Shown: one piece after another, positions 25,811-39,052 of the stretch
Position numbering within the stretch: position 1 is the stretch's first letter
Layout of the letters: each line of letters starts with the position of its first letter
DNA from: Wuchereria bancrofti
Lineage: Eukaryota > Nematoda > Chromadorea > Rhabditida > Onchocercidae
Reading direction: 5' to 3'
Length of the DNA stretch: 64,000 nucleotides
Assembly: GCA_005281725.1 (NCBI GenBank)
Contig: SSBO01000008.1
Coordinates: 1,736,001-1,800,000 of the forward strand
Made by a program: the position numbers and the translations under genes
The notes under the pieces: generated by a model
Databases searched by the model: none
Seen by the model: the letters and a program-made list of their open reading frames with translations, nothing else
What the model was told of the DNA's origin: nothing

Positions 25811-27465
25811 TGATAAATACCCACGCAGCCTGTAATCAAATATGATTTAAAAAAAATGCCGTAAACCATCGAACATTTCTAATCCTTTTAACAAAGAACC
25901 TCTTCACACTCAATTGTAATACACCTCAATTGTAATACAACAGGTAAAAATACTAAGAAGTCAACGTTTGTTAGCTTATAAGCAAACTTGTAAGCATAAT
26001 CACTCCAAAATGAGGAACCGAGTAACAATTACATACATTAACAGTTTCTTCTGAGTTATTAACACGAAGAGACATGCAAACGTCGACTTATAGTTATCAA
26101 AATTTATGGATCCGTGCTATGTCGTTGTATTGTCCTCAGTCTCTCTCTCCTCACATTTCAAATATGATTTTTTCAATAATATTCCAGCTCACGATTCACT
26201 AAGTCTGAATGTAATTTATAAAAAGTAATGAAAAATATTGGTATCTCTCGCAATCAGACCTACTCATTCTACTTTAGCAAAAGCAATGGTCATAACCATT
26301 AGGCACTAAGTACTCAGAGTAGATAAACAAACAAATTTTTATTGCATCAATTGATAAATACGAGAATATCTACATCAAAATATGGCAAATAAGAGATCCA
26401 GGGATAACAGATATGCATATTTGAGTTAGCAAATCCAGAAATTTCAAGCGGTGAAACATGAGAGAAAGTATGGTTAAGATTTTAATTTAGTAATATATCA
26501 GAAAAAAAGGAACCAGCGAAGAGGTACATAAGTCGTACTCATTCTTAGTGCATCCATTGTTAATTCTTGGAATGTTGCATTCACACTCGCAAATCCTCTC
26601 AATTGAACAAAACACTCTTACGTTGAGTTTTGTACTGGGATTGTTTATGAATGCAGACAAAACGTAGTCATAACTGCATGCTACATTAGTAGCAAAGCAT
26701 ATAAATGGTCTAAACAGCAGATGGTACACTAAAATAGTTTTGAGTATAAAACAGACTAAGTACAGAGAAGGTGTTATGAACCTAAACCCATAGTTTTTTG
26801 AAAAAAGTACACACAAGAAAATTAATTGACCTAGGAAGACAACGAGCCTAACAATTTTCAGGCCATGGAATTTGAAGGTACTTAATGGTAACGATACATA
26901 GGCACACAAATACATAATACAAGGACATATAAATATACGAATAACAGGCAGTCAGGAAATAACGTGAGTAACGTAAAGAACTGCAGAGGAAGTATAAAAA
27001 AAAATGTATATGAACTAATCCAGAAAACATGATGAATTCAAGCCAGAAAATAAGCTACACATTTGCGCTGAGATTGGAGTTAATCGATGAGAAATAAATA
27101 GTATAAAAAACGCAGTGGAAGTGTTGGATATAGATAATGCTTAATTTAGAAAAGAAATAATCAAAAAACGCTGTAGTGCACTCGTGACAGGCAATATATA
27201 TGCATAAACTTGGATTTTGAAACAAAAAAAAAAAAAAAAATGAAATTTAAAAAATAGAAATCAACAACAAGGTAGTACGGTCAACAAAATATAAGTCCAA
27301 AGTTGCAATATATGTTCTATTAACTCACTTAATGTACAGAAAGTTAATGAAGAATAATATTAAACTTTAAATTACAAGAGTATCAAAATTACATCAGATC
27401 CTCTAAATCATCAATAGCACTTTTAGATAAAAGAAACGACATATAACAAGAGAGACTCCTTAGAT
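25811..27465. other. Intergenic region APC7 to PSF3
   Basis: AT-rich. Minus-strand open frames at 26487-26915 (142 codons) and 26848-27030 are Leu/Phe/Tyr/Cys-rich, as expected from AT-rich random sequence, and have no family likeness. A run of A lies near 27223-27240. Confidence 0.5.
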
Positions 27466-28466
27466 TCAATCTAAATGACTACTGTCTCTTTTACGACAAA
27501 TGGCTTGCCTCGAATTGAACCAACGGCTGAACTGCAACGCACACCTGAGTGCTTCTCGATAAAGCTGCGCTTCAGTTGAATCAATTTTCTTTGGCTTTGC
27601 ACCTTGATGCAACGCACAGTTTAGGATCCAGCCACTACGCTGAAGAAATGAAAACAAAGCTGTTTCCGCCAGAAAGCGTCCATCCTCATCTGAAAACACT
27701 ACGTACATACCAAAAACTGATTAAGTAGCGCCAGATTCCCAACTTTTCTTCTTAAACCAGCATCTCAATTTGTCACTATAGAAGACAGAAACAAAAGATG
27801 GAGGAAGCCCAGCTTTATGCAACATTTGCAGGAGTCATGAAGACACAAATAGTTCTGCATTAATGAAATCCAACGCTTGTACAGAAGGCTTGAGTCATGC
27901 ACGAAAAAACACCTGTCAACATCAAACAGGAAAAGTAACCTGGAACTAATCTGACAATATGTTTCGAAAGGATGAAGTAGAACTGATTTAAATGCATCAC
28001 ATCGACATGCTCTGGTGCTGCACGCAAAACTTGCATTTGCACTGGACTGAATTCGGCCGGAGGTACAACCTATATATATATTCATTATCACTTTATGCTG
28101 AATGTTTTCTTTTTATGTTCTCATAGATACCACCGTTAAACAGCAAACATACCCTACAATTCGGCAGAGTTCTGATCATAAAAAGTGGCAAATCTGCTCG
28201 AAAGAAACCTCCTTCCATATCCGGGGCTCTTTGACCAATTAAGTGGAAGATCTCTAAAACTATGAATTAAAAAAAAAAAAGTGATTGTATTAGAGGGTCT
28301 AGTTTTGCAAACCAGTACCATTCCCATCAACAACTTCTAAAAACAATTCACCTCGAGGAAGAGGACTGGAGAATAAACATTTAAGACTTTGTTTACACGC
28401 CAATATATCTCTTATATCGTAGTAGTTTTTATCAACATCCATAAGTGCTGATTGTGTTCTTTCCAT
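27466..28466 (-). CDS. psf-3: GINS complex subunit PSF3
   Basis: Subunit of GINS, part of the CMG replicative helicase at DNA replication forks. Four exons (28466-28313, 28253-28153, 28069-27940, 27689-27466) give 202 residues, near the usual 190-220. The N-terminal YYDIRDILACKQSLKC fits the PSF3 B-domain start; the LPLFMIRTLPNC and VVPPAEFSPVQMQVLRA segments and the helix with HLNQFYFILSKHIVRL fit the GINS A domain, and the last exon has the expected helical end. ATG at 28466 follows a TTACAG acceptor by six bases; a second in-frame Met eight codons on is possible. Similarity is moderate, so PSF3 is chosen over other GINS subunits by the N-terminal order of domains. Confidence 0.8.
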
Positions 28467-28472
28467 TGTTTC

Positions 28473-28478
28473 CTGTAA
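28473..28478 (-). other. Candidate spliced-leader acceptor of psf-3
   Basis: TTACAG on the minus strand, leaving GAAACA before ATG. Confidence 0.5.
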
Positions 28479-29847
28479 GTAAAAATATCATATCACGTTA
28501 CGAACTAATAAATCGTAGTAGTTAGCGTAATATTCTCATGCATTTCTCTAGCTATAATTATATCCTTCTGAACCACTGTCTCATTTTGAATAGAGTCTAC
28601 AATAATAGTAAATGCCATTAGATTATTACTTGTCCACATGATCAAAACATCCACAATCATCTCTTTCTCTTGTGAGTTTCGCAACAGTGCTTATTTAGAA
28701 ATTGACAAATAAAAAAGGCTACAAAAAAATTAATTAAATAGTAATAAAGGGAAAAAACGTTTAAAATGCGAGGTGATAAAAGTCACTTTGAAGATAAAAA
28801 CTAAGATATAATGCGATATATATAGGGATAAAGTAGCATGATTATGAATTAGTTCGTCATCAATTAGGATAGAATTTGTTAACGTTGAACGCTTTCTACA
28901 CTTTTTGATTGTTGTTCCTGATTTTTCACTATTTCTTTATGTCAACAATGGTTATACATGTATCAATCAACATTCAATCATTCTTCTATGGTATGTTTAT
29001 AAAGAATTCAGCAGAATTTATTCGATACTCAATAAATATATGTATGCATCATAAGGTATATCAAAACGACAACAATAACAACATGTTATTTTATAAATAA
29101 TAACAGATTCATAAATGAATAATATATGATTAATGATATTCAAGAAAGGAATAAGTAGACAATTCGTTAAAATGATGACAAAACAAAGTTAATGCAACAA
29201 GAATACGTGTGACATGCTGACGTAACTTAAAAATTTACGTCAGCACGTCTCCATACTAAAAGTCTAACTTAATATCATTGCACGTTCATGTCTATCAGTC
29301 CATAAAATACCCACCCACCCGGCCGAGAAGAAGCGCAAAAAGAGATAGTTGAATTTCCTCCTGTAATTAGTTGATAGCTTGGTAGCTCTAAAGAGGTGTT
29401 TTATTGGTTCATCTGATAACGGAAGCAAGTAATTGCATCTGTCAATTTTGTTTACTTAATTGTTTACTTAATAAATTCGTAAGGAATATTCCTATTCAAT
29501 TCAATTTGATACGAATACTTTCATATAAGAGAAAGAGAAATTTAAATCTATCACTGCGATCGATGATTACTTCATTGCCACTAATACATTAATGTACCTA
29601 AAAGTAAAATAATTACTGCTTATTGCTTCTCATCAAATTTAGCTGAAATTGTTGTGTTAAATATGATTACTTTATATGATAAGTTCATTTTATTTGCTAA
29701 ATATGATGACTTTTACGAGATGATTAGATTAACAATGGACATATATGGATGCCAAGAATGCATTATTATGCTGTACATAATTCAATACTTTAATCTAAAT
29801 TTTAATAGATAACAGAATAATTATTATAATAGCTATTGCAAATATTA
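28479..29847. other. Intergenic region PSF3 to Ly6-like gene
   Basis: AT-rich, nothing supported. Short plus-strand frames at 28909-29100 and 29404-29592 lack splice context. Confidence 0.5.
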
Positions 29848-30425
29848 CTAACCTAAGATTAATATGAGAAGTATCATTGAATTGAATGATTTAATTTGAT
29901 TACTCTTCACAACACTCTTTATGTCATGTATTCTTCCAGGAAGTTTTGTTGCAGTATTATTGGATAATTCCTTAGAACAACGTGGTATCCTGTCGATTGG
30001 ATTGCAAAAATCAGTTTGACATTGGCAACGTAAGAGGATCGAGTTATATGGTATATCATGTTGATCACAACCTATAAAAAGTTTTGTTAGAAGACATGGT
30101 AGTTGTGAATTTCTATTAATTTGATTAAAAAATTCCCGGTGAACATTGACAGTAAATGTTGCGAGTGTTATTTAATTTAATTACCATTGAATTCATCGTC
30201 GGTACATCCAGAAATCCAGAAAGGAGATGAACCTTGCACCTCTGCAAAGAAGCAATAGCTACGGTTGCATTCGATGACATCTAACTCACAACAGCTACCA
30301 GCTGGTGTCATCCAACTCTCCTCTGCTACCATTTTGCCGTGACAATACCAACAGTTGAGAGAGATGACGGAAACAAAACAAAATATGCAAAGCATGAAAA
30401 GGAGAAATAGATGTTGGAAAAGCAT
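29848..30425 (-). CDS. Small secreted Ly6/uPAR-like three-finger protein
   Basis: Two exons (30425-30185, 30071-29848) give 154 residues. Residues 1-23 form a strong signal peptide (MLFQHLFLLFMLCIFCFVSV). The mature part begins LNCWYCHGK and holds many cysteines, including a CC pair, CNRSYC, SGC, a CQC and FCNP, an arrangement typical of the Ly6/uPAR fold with its final Cys-Asn. The C-terminus is a short hydrophobic tail (MILLILILG), which could be a GPI-anchor signal, so the protein may sit on the outer cell surface. The stop is TAG inside GGTTAG, which could also act as a donor, so a further 3' exon is possible. No specific partner is inferred; nematodes have many such genes. Confidence 0.7.
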
Positions 30426-32744
30426 TGGGAAGAAATAAGTGGAATAAGGAGGGAAATCGTTCCGAATTCAGGTTCAAACCGAAATATTAATTCAGAAAGG
30501 AATCGAACTCGAAAATCCAACATTCATTTCTTGTATACTCTGAAAATCAGATATCATTTCACATATCTGTCGTTTATTCATATTACCAGCAATTGCAATG
30601 GATATAATGTTATTCATATTTTTACATGTGCTTTCATTTCATTTATTTAACTCATGTTCATCTCCAACATTTGTGTTTTCATATTTTCACAGAGAAAAAA
30701 AAGAAGTACCTCTATTGTTTATTCTTATCGTTAATTATTCCAGTATTTACACTGATTCCTAGATATTCATAGTAGTCGTATAGTTACAATCAGTATTGAT
30801 ATACTAGTGTTTAAATTAGCTCATCAACAACTGAAAAATGTAGTTGAAAATTTTGCAAATTAGGATAGTATAGATTTTTACGATGTCTATCTACATCAGA
30901 TGGAAAAGAATAATGTTTAATAAGAATAAACGATGTGCACTAGGTCTTGATAAATTGAGTGATGAGTAGAGGTCTCGGCGAAAGAATAGAAGAGGGATAG
31001 AGGTTTACCGGTAGAGTTAAAATTAAGTCCTGAAAATTAGCTTAAAACTTAAATATAAAGAGAGATAGAGGTTTTACTGGTAGAGTTAAAATTAACTCCT
31101 GAAAATCAACTTAAAACTTAAATATATTTGCTACAAATTACACGAGGAACTTTGTCAAATCTATTAAGAACGTCTGTTTGTCTGTCTCGTCTATCCGCAC
31201 TAACAAATCCGTTTCTAATTTTAGCTAACATTTGGTTTTTTTCAGTTAAAATCACTTCTTCAACCTTTATTTCTTATAACCTATATTATAGTTTATCAAG
31301 AATGTTCAGTTGGGGCAAAATTCATTTAACAATTACGCTTTTATTTGAAAATATTACTCTTTTTATCTCATTACTTTATATAGGATCGATAAACTTATTT
31401 CAAAAAGAATACTAAATTCATTGTAAGAAAAAAAAGAAAGGTTATTGCTTTAGCAGATAAGGACATGAATAAAGAATGGTATGTGGAGTGAAGGAGCAAT
31501 GCTAATGCTGCTTGTAATTTAATTTTAAACACTGCTTCTCAAACGTCCATTGCATTTGCTGTTGTCCAGTAAACAGAAAAGGTAAAAACGAGAAGATTCA
31601 AGACAACTCATCAATAAGATTATTATGCTGGCAAAAGCTTTATGTATGTGGTCAAGTAAGCATGCTAATAGAAGAAAATTTAGTTGATCGAATACTTTGA
31701 AGTATGAATAATGACCAGGAGGGATTACAGTAATGACGAATGACCATTGGCTACTTAGTGAAATAATTCCCAATGAGGAAGAAGCTGTGAGTTAAATGGA
31801 AACGCTAATAGGTCTAATAGAAGGAAAAGTGTAACATAGCCATATTTATAGTGTTCAGATTTTTTTGGCCACAAAAAAAAGTAGACCAGTAATGACGACG
31901 ATATGCCAATTGAAAATGCTTATATATCTCATGAATGCTATTTAGGCCTGTGATCTTTGATAATATTACGACCTATCAACATAAAACAAAAAAGCTGCTA
32001 GTAAGTTTAAAATGATTGGAATTGGTACTGAGTTAAAAAGGATGATAGGCTAGCCAAAATGCCAACAGAGAGTATTATTACTAGTCAAACTTGAGGAAAA
32101 TTTTCAGCATCGAATAAAATGCTAACTGGAAATGCTATTTGGTTAGCAGCCTTGCCATAAGTTCTCATTTTACAGTAATTCAGACTTCATCATGAATTTT
32201 TTTTACGAAAGAATAAACAAATGCAAATTAGAATGAGGGATCAAATTCCGGATTTCCCAGTAATGTATTTTTTTTTTCAGAAAACAGCTTTGAAGGAGCA
32301 GATGGAAATAGTATACTTAAAAAAAAGCTGACGCATATATTTATACTGTAACGACGAGGACAAATTCCCAGTCATTTCAGAGAATTTGCCTTATATGAGT
32401 GGGATATCATGAGCAATTCTGCAGTTCCTTAATGTAATCATTTATTTCACAATCCAAAATTTGCACGTATCAAACTGCAGACAACAAAATAACAATAAAT
32501 TATAAAGATTTCATAAGGCGGAAATACCCACATACGATTACGATCTGATTTGTATATTTGGGCAACATAAACATATCGATGTGTTTCCAATTTTACAAAG
32601 AAGATCAAGTTGAAAGATGGAAGCGAGAATGATTAGGGATCAAAATATGGAAGATTTAAAATATAATAATAGCATAAAAAGCATAGGAGTACAATAACTT
32701 GATGATGAACATTTATCAATAACAAAACTCGAGATTCCCAAAAT
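30426..32744. other. Intergenic region Ly6-like gene to XPO2
   Basis: AT-rich 2.3 kb. Apart from a 67-bp tandem duplication at 30991-31126 nothing is supported. The 95-codon plus-strand frame at 31128-31415 is hydrophobic and AT-driven, without likeness to a family. Confidence 0.5.
30991..31126. repeat. Tandem duplication of about 67 bp
   Basis: Copies at 30991-31057 and 31060-31126 share GATAGAGG, TAGAGTTAAAATTAA, TCCTGAAAAT and CTTAAAACTTAAATATA with a few substitutions. Confidence 0.8.
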
Positions 32745-35700
32745 TTAAACTTGCTGCGCATATCCGGTAAGGAAACCGCGTATTTCTTCATTGATACAAC
32801 TTGCTGAATCTGCTTTAAGAATTACAGCGCGTACCATTACAGCTTCGGCCAGATAAGCTGCAACAAAATAACTGTAACCACCGACATCTTCCTCGCTGCG
32901 TATAAAGTGAGTCAGAATACAGAAAAAACAAATCAGGACCATATAAAGGCTAAGAAAAAAATGAGCAAATAAATAGTGACTGGACAATAAACACCGAATC
33001 ACGTATATACTTGGTGAAACTTGTTCCCACACCTTCCCAAGGTCCTGAGTAAATCATATGAATTTCAAATTCATTGAAGCAAAAGAAAGATTCTCGAACA
33101 GTCTCATGAAATTCCCAAAAAAAAACAGTAAACAAAATGGGAAGTAATAAAAACAAACACTTGGATGCATGCTACGACCACGATTAACCAAAAAGATGGA
33201 AAAATGGAGAACCTTTAAAATTGACAATTTCTGCAGCGATCATATCCGGATGTTGCGCATAACTCAGCTTGCAGTAGGGATCATTCCGTTCCAATTCCAG
33301 TGTAGCGAGTCCTATTCCCTGTTCTTCAACATCATCTCCATTCAAGGGAGTTGGACCACAAGCAGAAGCCTCCACCAACCGTACTAACGATTCCACCAAT
33401 ATTCCATACTGTAGTCTATAAAAGCGGATAGGTGGAAATCAATCAAACTACAAAAATGAAGTTGTTTCATGCAAATTAATGAACCAAAACTACTACATTA
33501 TGCGTAGTTTTTTCTCAAGTGAATGTGCACAGAATGAGAAAATTAATGGAGCACAACGGATATTTCGTTAAATAAACCTTGAAGTGAATGGCAGATACCA
33601 ACTTACCCTAACTTGTCCACTGTGTCAGCTGCAAGGTTGGCAAAACCGATACAACACAGTCGTTTTTCATCATAGGTTGTAGTATTGTACATTTTACCCA
33701 ATTCAGGAATCAGAATTTTCTCAACAACCATCATGAACATACCCGTTTGTATTGATTCCAGAACCTATACAAAGCATGACATTTGCTTATTTTGAAAAAA
33801 ACAAAAAAAAAACAAAAAACAAAGGAAGCTATACCTGACAAAGAACTACACTTCCTCGTACAATCGCAAATCGAGCTAGAAAGAGGACGAAATTCTTCAT
33901 AAATTTGGTTGTTTTCGTGAATTGAATTCGTCGTAACATTGGAATTAGGAGTGCAGATTCCGTTAATACATCAACCTGCTAAAAAATGAAGAAATCTTGA
34001 TTTCTAGTAATGGCTCATCATTTCCTTTACAACTAAAGTTATTAACATTAAATTCAATATAAAAAAAAACATACATTTACATAGTGAAGGAATATACTGG
34101 CTAATTGGAAACCGTGTTGGTCTAAAGCTTTCGAAGAAATTAACTTCTGGAAGACTGCCAAAAGGCCGTTTGCATAATTATCCAAAATATGCTTGCCGTG
34201 ACTGCGCATAAACGACTCAATAACCTAGAAACAAAAACAGTTCAAAATGATCATTACAAAGCGAATGAGACTGGAAAGCAATGAAAACTCAGGCTTACCA
34301 ATAATGCAGCAGGAATATTCGCTGTTCGCAGCCATAATTCACCTTTCATAAGATTACCAAAGAAAGGTAAATAGCTATCCACGCACGACGTACCTGTCTT
34401 CTGTTTTTGAGCTTCAGCCTGATCCAATAAAAGAGCTGTAATAAACTTCAAGCAAATTTTTCTTTCCAGTTTTGCTGCTACTATTTATTGTTATCACAAT
34501 CACAAAATTCATTCAAAATTATCAACCTGTAATTTGTAGTGCATATGGCACAAAATCGACGGCATCTGAGGAAAAAATGTTTTCTATAAGAGGCACCACG
34601 AATTTATCGATGCCCCCATCCACTACTGCGTAAACCTGTAACTCAGAAAAGATGAATCGTGAAAAGGATTCCAAAACCAATGTCAGCTACAGTTCAATAT
34701 TAAGCTATAGATTTTTGAGTAAATCACACTTGCAAAGTAATTCGTTTAATAAATCTTACCTTTCCGGAAGCATAAGTGGGAAAAAATGAATGTATACATT
34801 ACTAACCTGCTTTATCAGTACACATAGTGACTCAAAGACAAAATGAAGATGTAATGGATTAACTGGATTTTTCACAGCAACACCAATCATGGTAGCCAGC
34901 TTGTCAACAATGTGGGCAGAACTTTTTGCCGTTTCCGTCTGTAATAAAATTCATACTAACCGAATGAAAAAAAAAGAACAAAAGCAGTCATAGGATGAAA
35001 GTGTGTAATGGCGGTGAAAATGATCTCAGAAGCTTCTAACAACGTTATGTAACATATAAAAGAACTGGTTAACATCACTGCAAATTCTAATTGTTTCTTA
35101 TTCAACTAGGAGAAACAGAAACAAAACAGGAGATAACTTCAAATAAGCTAAAAATAAAGATGCTAAAAGTGGATTTTTACAATGTGCAGAACAATAGAGA
35201 TAATTTTAATTGTCTAATATTTGCAGAATTAGCAACATTTTTCAAAAGGAAGTTATATAAGCCATACAAATAACATTCTTCAAAATATGTGAAAATACAA
35301 AGCTTATAAATTTGAGCACTGGAAACCTCTCTAGATTAAATAACAAGGAAAATGAAAGATAACCAGAAATAAGTGTTTCTTACGTCGATAATATTGAAGC
35401 AACGCATTAAGGCCTTCATGAGATAATGTGAGTTCTGTGCCTTCGGATCAGCTTCAAAACAAGCGAATAAAGCAACGATCAGTGAACCCAATGGTACATT
35501 CTCATGTGTTAATAAAACCTTAAATAATGTTGGAGAACTTTGATAAAAAATAAAAATTGCTTAAAGAAAACGTACATTCAAAGTAAACAGATAGAGAATA
35601 ACAGTAAAGCAAATATAGAATTAAATGTACAGAAATGCACCTTTCCAGTTTCTTTGCATCTCACAAGCATAAGCCTTTCTAGAGCATAAGCAGTATATTG

Positions 35701-38700
35701 ATGCAAGATTGTATGACGTGAAGAAAGTAGCTTCAAAAAAGCACTGATGACTCCTATCAAATGGTCTGACCGTAAGTGATTCCGGAACACGACAACGTAC
35801 TTTAGTGCATCAGTCTTTAATATTGGTAATGCATTGACATCATCCATAAATATGTCACTATGTACGTGTGTCTGATAAAAATCGACTACATCAACCTGAA
35901 AAAAATTTTCAACCCAAAGTAACGTGAGAGCACTCCTATTTAAACCACTACCCATTTCGAATCATACCACAATAAATTTATAAAACTTACGAGATCACTA
36001 GTAACAGTCGCACCATGCTTTACAGTCTCTGCTTTCACCGCAACTGCTGTTATCAAGCAATAAACGACATCCTTTTTCAACCAGTTATTAGTGAGATCTG
36101 CTACACTTTCTTGCAAAAATGACTGTAATACCCTTGACAAGATAGCCAAAATTCGAGATTCGTCAGGTCGGCGACAAAGTGACCTCAAGAAATCGCTTGC
36201 CCCACGACGTCGAGTACCAATATCAGAGCCTGAAGAAAAATTTTTTAAATGAAATACTCAGCAATACAACTGTTCGAAGAGACTGCGTCATAAGGGTAAT
36301 TTCAATTCATGGATATGTTAAACCTGAATTTACAGCACGATTTCATCTACAAAATTAATAAAAAAGTTTCGGAATTTTTGTGCTTCCACGAACCGACTCC
36401 GTCCTTTAATATCTCAGTACTAATAAGATGAAATAAATTGCAAAAACAAAGTTGACATTTTAATTAGTAGTAATCAACGAGATTAGAAATGGGCTTTGTT
36501 TAAGAGTGAATCATCAGACTTTTAAATGAAGAAGAGAAATGCAGTCAAATGACAGACCACTAAGAAATATTATACGTCGCCCAATAAATTATTGCATTTT
36601 AAACAGAATTATAATAAAAATTATGTAGAATTATAGAAAAAATTCTGGTGAAGATACCTTCAATATCTTTCCTCATATATTCAAAAGGATCGTCCTCGAA
36701 AAGCTCAAAATCGCATTTCCTTAACATCACATTCTTAATTATTACATCTTCACATAGCGTCCTTAACATCTCCTCGTGCTCGAAAATTGTTGAATATTGA
36801 GATCGTTGACAAACTGAAGATAGAAAGCCAAGCGATGCGTTCACTAGAGTGTCATACCTAAAAATTACAAGAATTAGTAATGTACGCCCATGTACCTCTC
36901 CTGTTCTATCCAGATGATGCATTTATTTTTTTGCTTTCAATAAAAATGAACCTTGCTTTCTCGTCGATTGAAACTAATAGTTGCCAAATACATTCTATTA
37001 GCCAATACCCTTGTTCTACTTTTTCGTGTGCAGCCGAATTCTTATCACTCGGCATCATGAAGGGCATTACTTCTTCCTCGTATCGCTGTAATCAAGTTCC
37101 ATTTCTCAAACAGTTTCAGAGGGAAAATATTTAAATCAGTAATATGCGGACATACTTGAGAGTAAAGGGTGATAATTTCACATATACAACACTTCAGCTT
37201 ATCCAGAATATTAGCCTCTGAATCGATGCTTCCTGCATCCATTTGAGGAATTTGTAGTCGCAGTAGTGCCATAAAACCATTTATCCATGTACTTAAGTGA
37301 TCCTGGAGATGTTACACGATGATACACATTAAGAATTCGTTTCTCGTGCCATGTAAAAGTCTTCACTCCAGTACTTTTAACAGTGTCGGTTTTGAAAAAA
37401 TCACAGATGGCTGACAACAGTTGGATCAAAAATTACCTCGAAATACTCCGGCAAATCTTGTGAACAAAGAGAATGAAAACATTTCGTAATGAGAGTAGTA
37501 ACTTCAATCCATGCCCGACATTGTGCTTCCGACATCAAATCCTTATTTGGGATACATTCTATCATTTTTGCAAATAAATCGGTTAATGGTGCTGCTATCT
37601 AAACGAAAGAACAAAATATAAAGTGATGAGCATTCGTTTTGTCAAACACAATTCAGGTTGTAGCCGTAGCCGTAAACTCACCGCCTGCAAGACAATGACC
37701 AATTCCTGCCATAACCTATTAGATTTCACTTCATATCTGTATTTCTTACAGAGCTCATCCAGTGTATACAACGTTGATGTAAGTTTATCTAGATCAATTC
37801 CTGTTAGATTTTGGGCCAAAATTGTGATAAGATCAGGCCATTCTTCAGGAAAGTCATGCTTTCCCATAACACACACCACTTGTGATAACTGCTTCTGAAT
37901 ATTCCCTGCAAATACTCTAATAAAATGCTGTCATACGATAATAAATATAGTGCACAGAAATCAGGAAAAAACACAGTGTTAGAGAAGATGCATCTCATCC
38001 ATATCATAGTTTTCGATCAGACCCCGAAATGACATCACAACTACTAAGTAACTTAATTAACTAATGTGGGAAAATATCTACCTGAAGTGCTAAGCATACT
38101 TTCCAGTGCCCTCGACCGCAGCTGTGATCGTTCTTCATCGTTTATTTCAACCAAACATTTCTCCTTATTCTGGAAGAGTGTGCAGGATACTGATAATTGC
38201 AGTAAGAAGCATTAAAGTTAAGGCAGTGCTGTAGCATAAAACAAGGCGTATCCAATGGTATAATCAAACCTGTTCTCATTTAGACTTCTATCTCTTGGTT
38301 TATCTACTTTAGATCAGGTTTTTTCGTTTAACAATACAAAACATAAATTTATCCGTGTAGATTTTTAAAACCGTGTAGATTAAAAAAAAGGGAGATGCAA
38401 AACAAAAATACTGTGTTTTTTCACACTCACACTTTCAAATTCCATCAAAAATCGACGGCAAAACAAAAAAACATAGCCATGCAAAAAACAAGCATAAACG
38501 GTTAAAATGCTGGAAAATTCACGGAAATGGATATAACCATACCTAATGCAATCTTTTAACGGAAAAGAAAATAATATCAGAAAAACGGTCGAAAAAAGGA
38601 TCAGAAATACGTACCCAATTCTCTCTGACAAAATTCTTGAGTGATACTGCCGAGGCCAATGCAATTGCAGGAAGCGTTTGTTGACCGAATATAAGTTCAA

Positions 38701-39041
38701 AACAAACCATCCCAAATCCTATTATTAAACAGCATGATTCAAAAAAATAATTCACAGAAGAACATAATAAGAAAAACAAATTATCAACGAATAGTCTACT
38801 TCGAAAAAAAAAAGGAGTAACTAAAAAATTCAACAAAGAGAGTTATAATCATTTGTTAAGGTGAAATCACATATAGCATTCCAATAATCATCAATTTATA
38901 CTGATTAGCTAACATTATGAGCAATTTACCAGGCAACTGCTCCATTTGCTTCAAGTCATTTTCCGCAATCCGTCGTATCTGTGCGTTTGGTTCCAGCGTT
39001 CGTTTTAAGCATTCAGCCACCGCTTCTGCTCCCGCGGCCAT
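32745..39041 (-). CDS. xpo-2: Exportin-2 (CSE1/CAS), importin-alpha recycler
   Basis: Karyopherin that returns importin-alpha to the cytoplasm with Ran-GTP. Twenty exons give 1004 residues (vertebrate form about 971): 39041-38930, 38718-38615, 38169-38082, 37905-37682, 37598-37437, 37302-37156, 37085-36952, 36857-36658, 36229-35991, 35895-35641, 35518-35384, 34938-34807, 34635-34527, 34435-34299, 34224-34075, 33975-33835, 33764-33607, 33415-33213, 33044-33011, 32895-32745. The importin-beta N-terminal domain is seen in the first exons (RIAENDLKQMEQLPG, then ALASAVSLKNFVRENW). VMGKHDFPEEWPDL, KYRYEVKSNRLW and the CSE1 core stretches LPILKTDALKYVVVFRN and YAYALERL-type helices follow in family order. 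The C-terminal exons are more divergent. Phase closes at all junctions. TTTACAG lies five bases before ATG. Confidence 0.95.
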
Positions 39042-39046
39042 TTTAA

Positions 39047-39052
39047 CTGTAA
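39047..39052 (-). other. Candidate spliced-leader acceptor of xpo-2
   Basis: TTACAG on the minus strand, five bases (TTAAA) before ATG. Confidence 0.5.

Noticed and set aside
26487..26915. 142-codon minus-strand frame between APC7 and PSF3
   Set aside because: Cys/Phe/Tyr/Leu-rich translation with no domain; no splice or start context.
31128..31415. 95-codon plus-strand hydrophobic frame
   Set aside because: Composition follows AT-rich random sequence; no acceptor, donor or family likeness; lies next to the tandem duplication.
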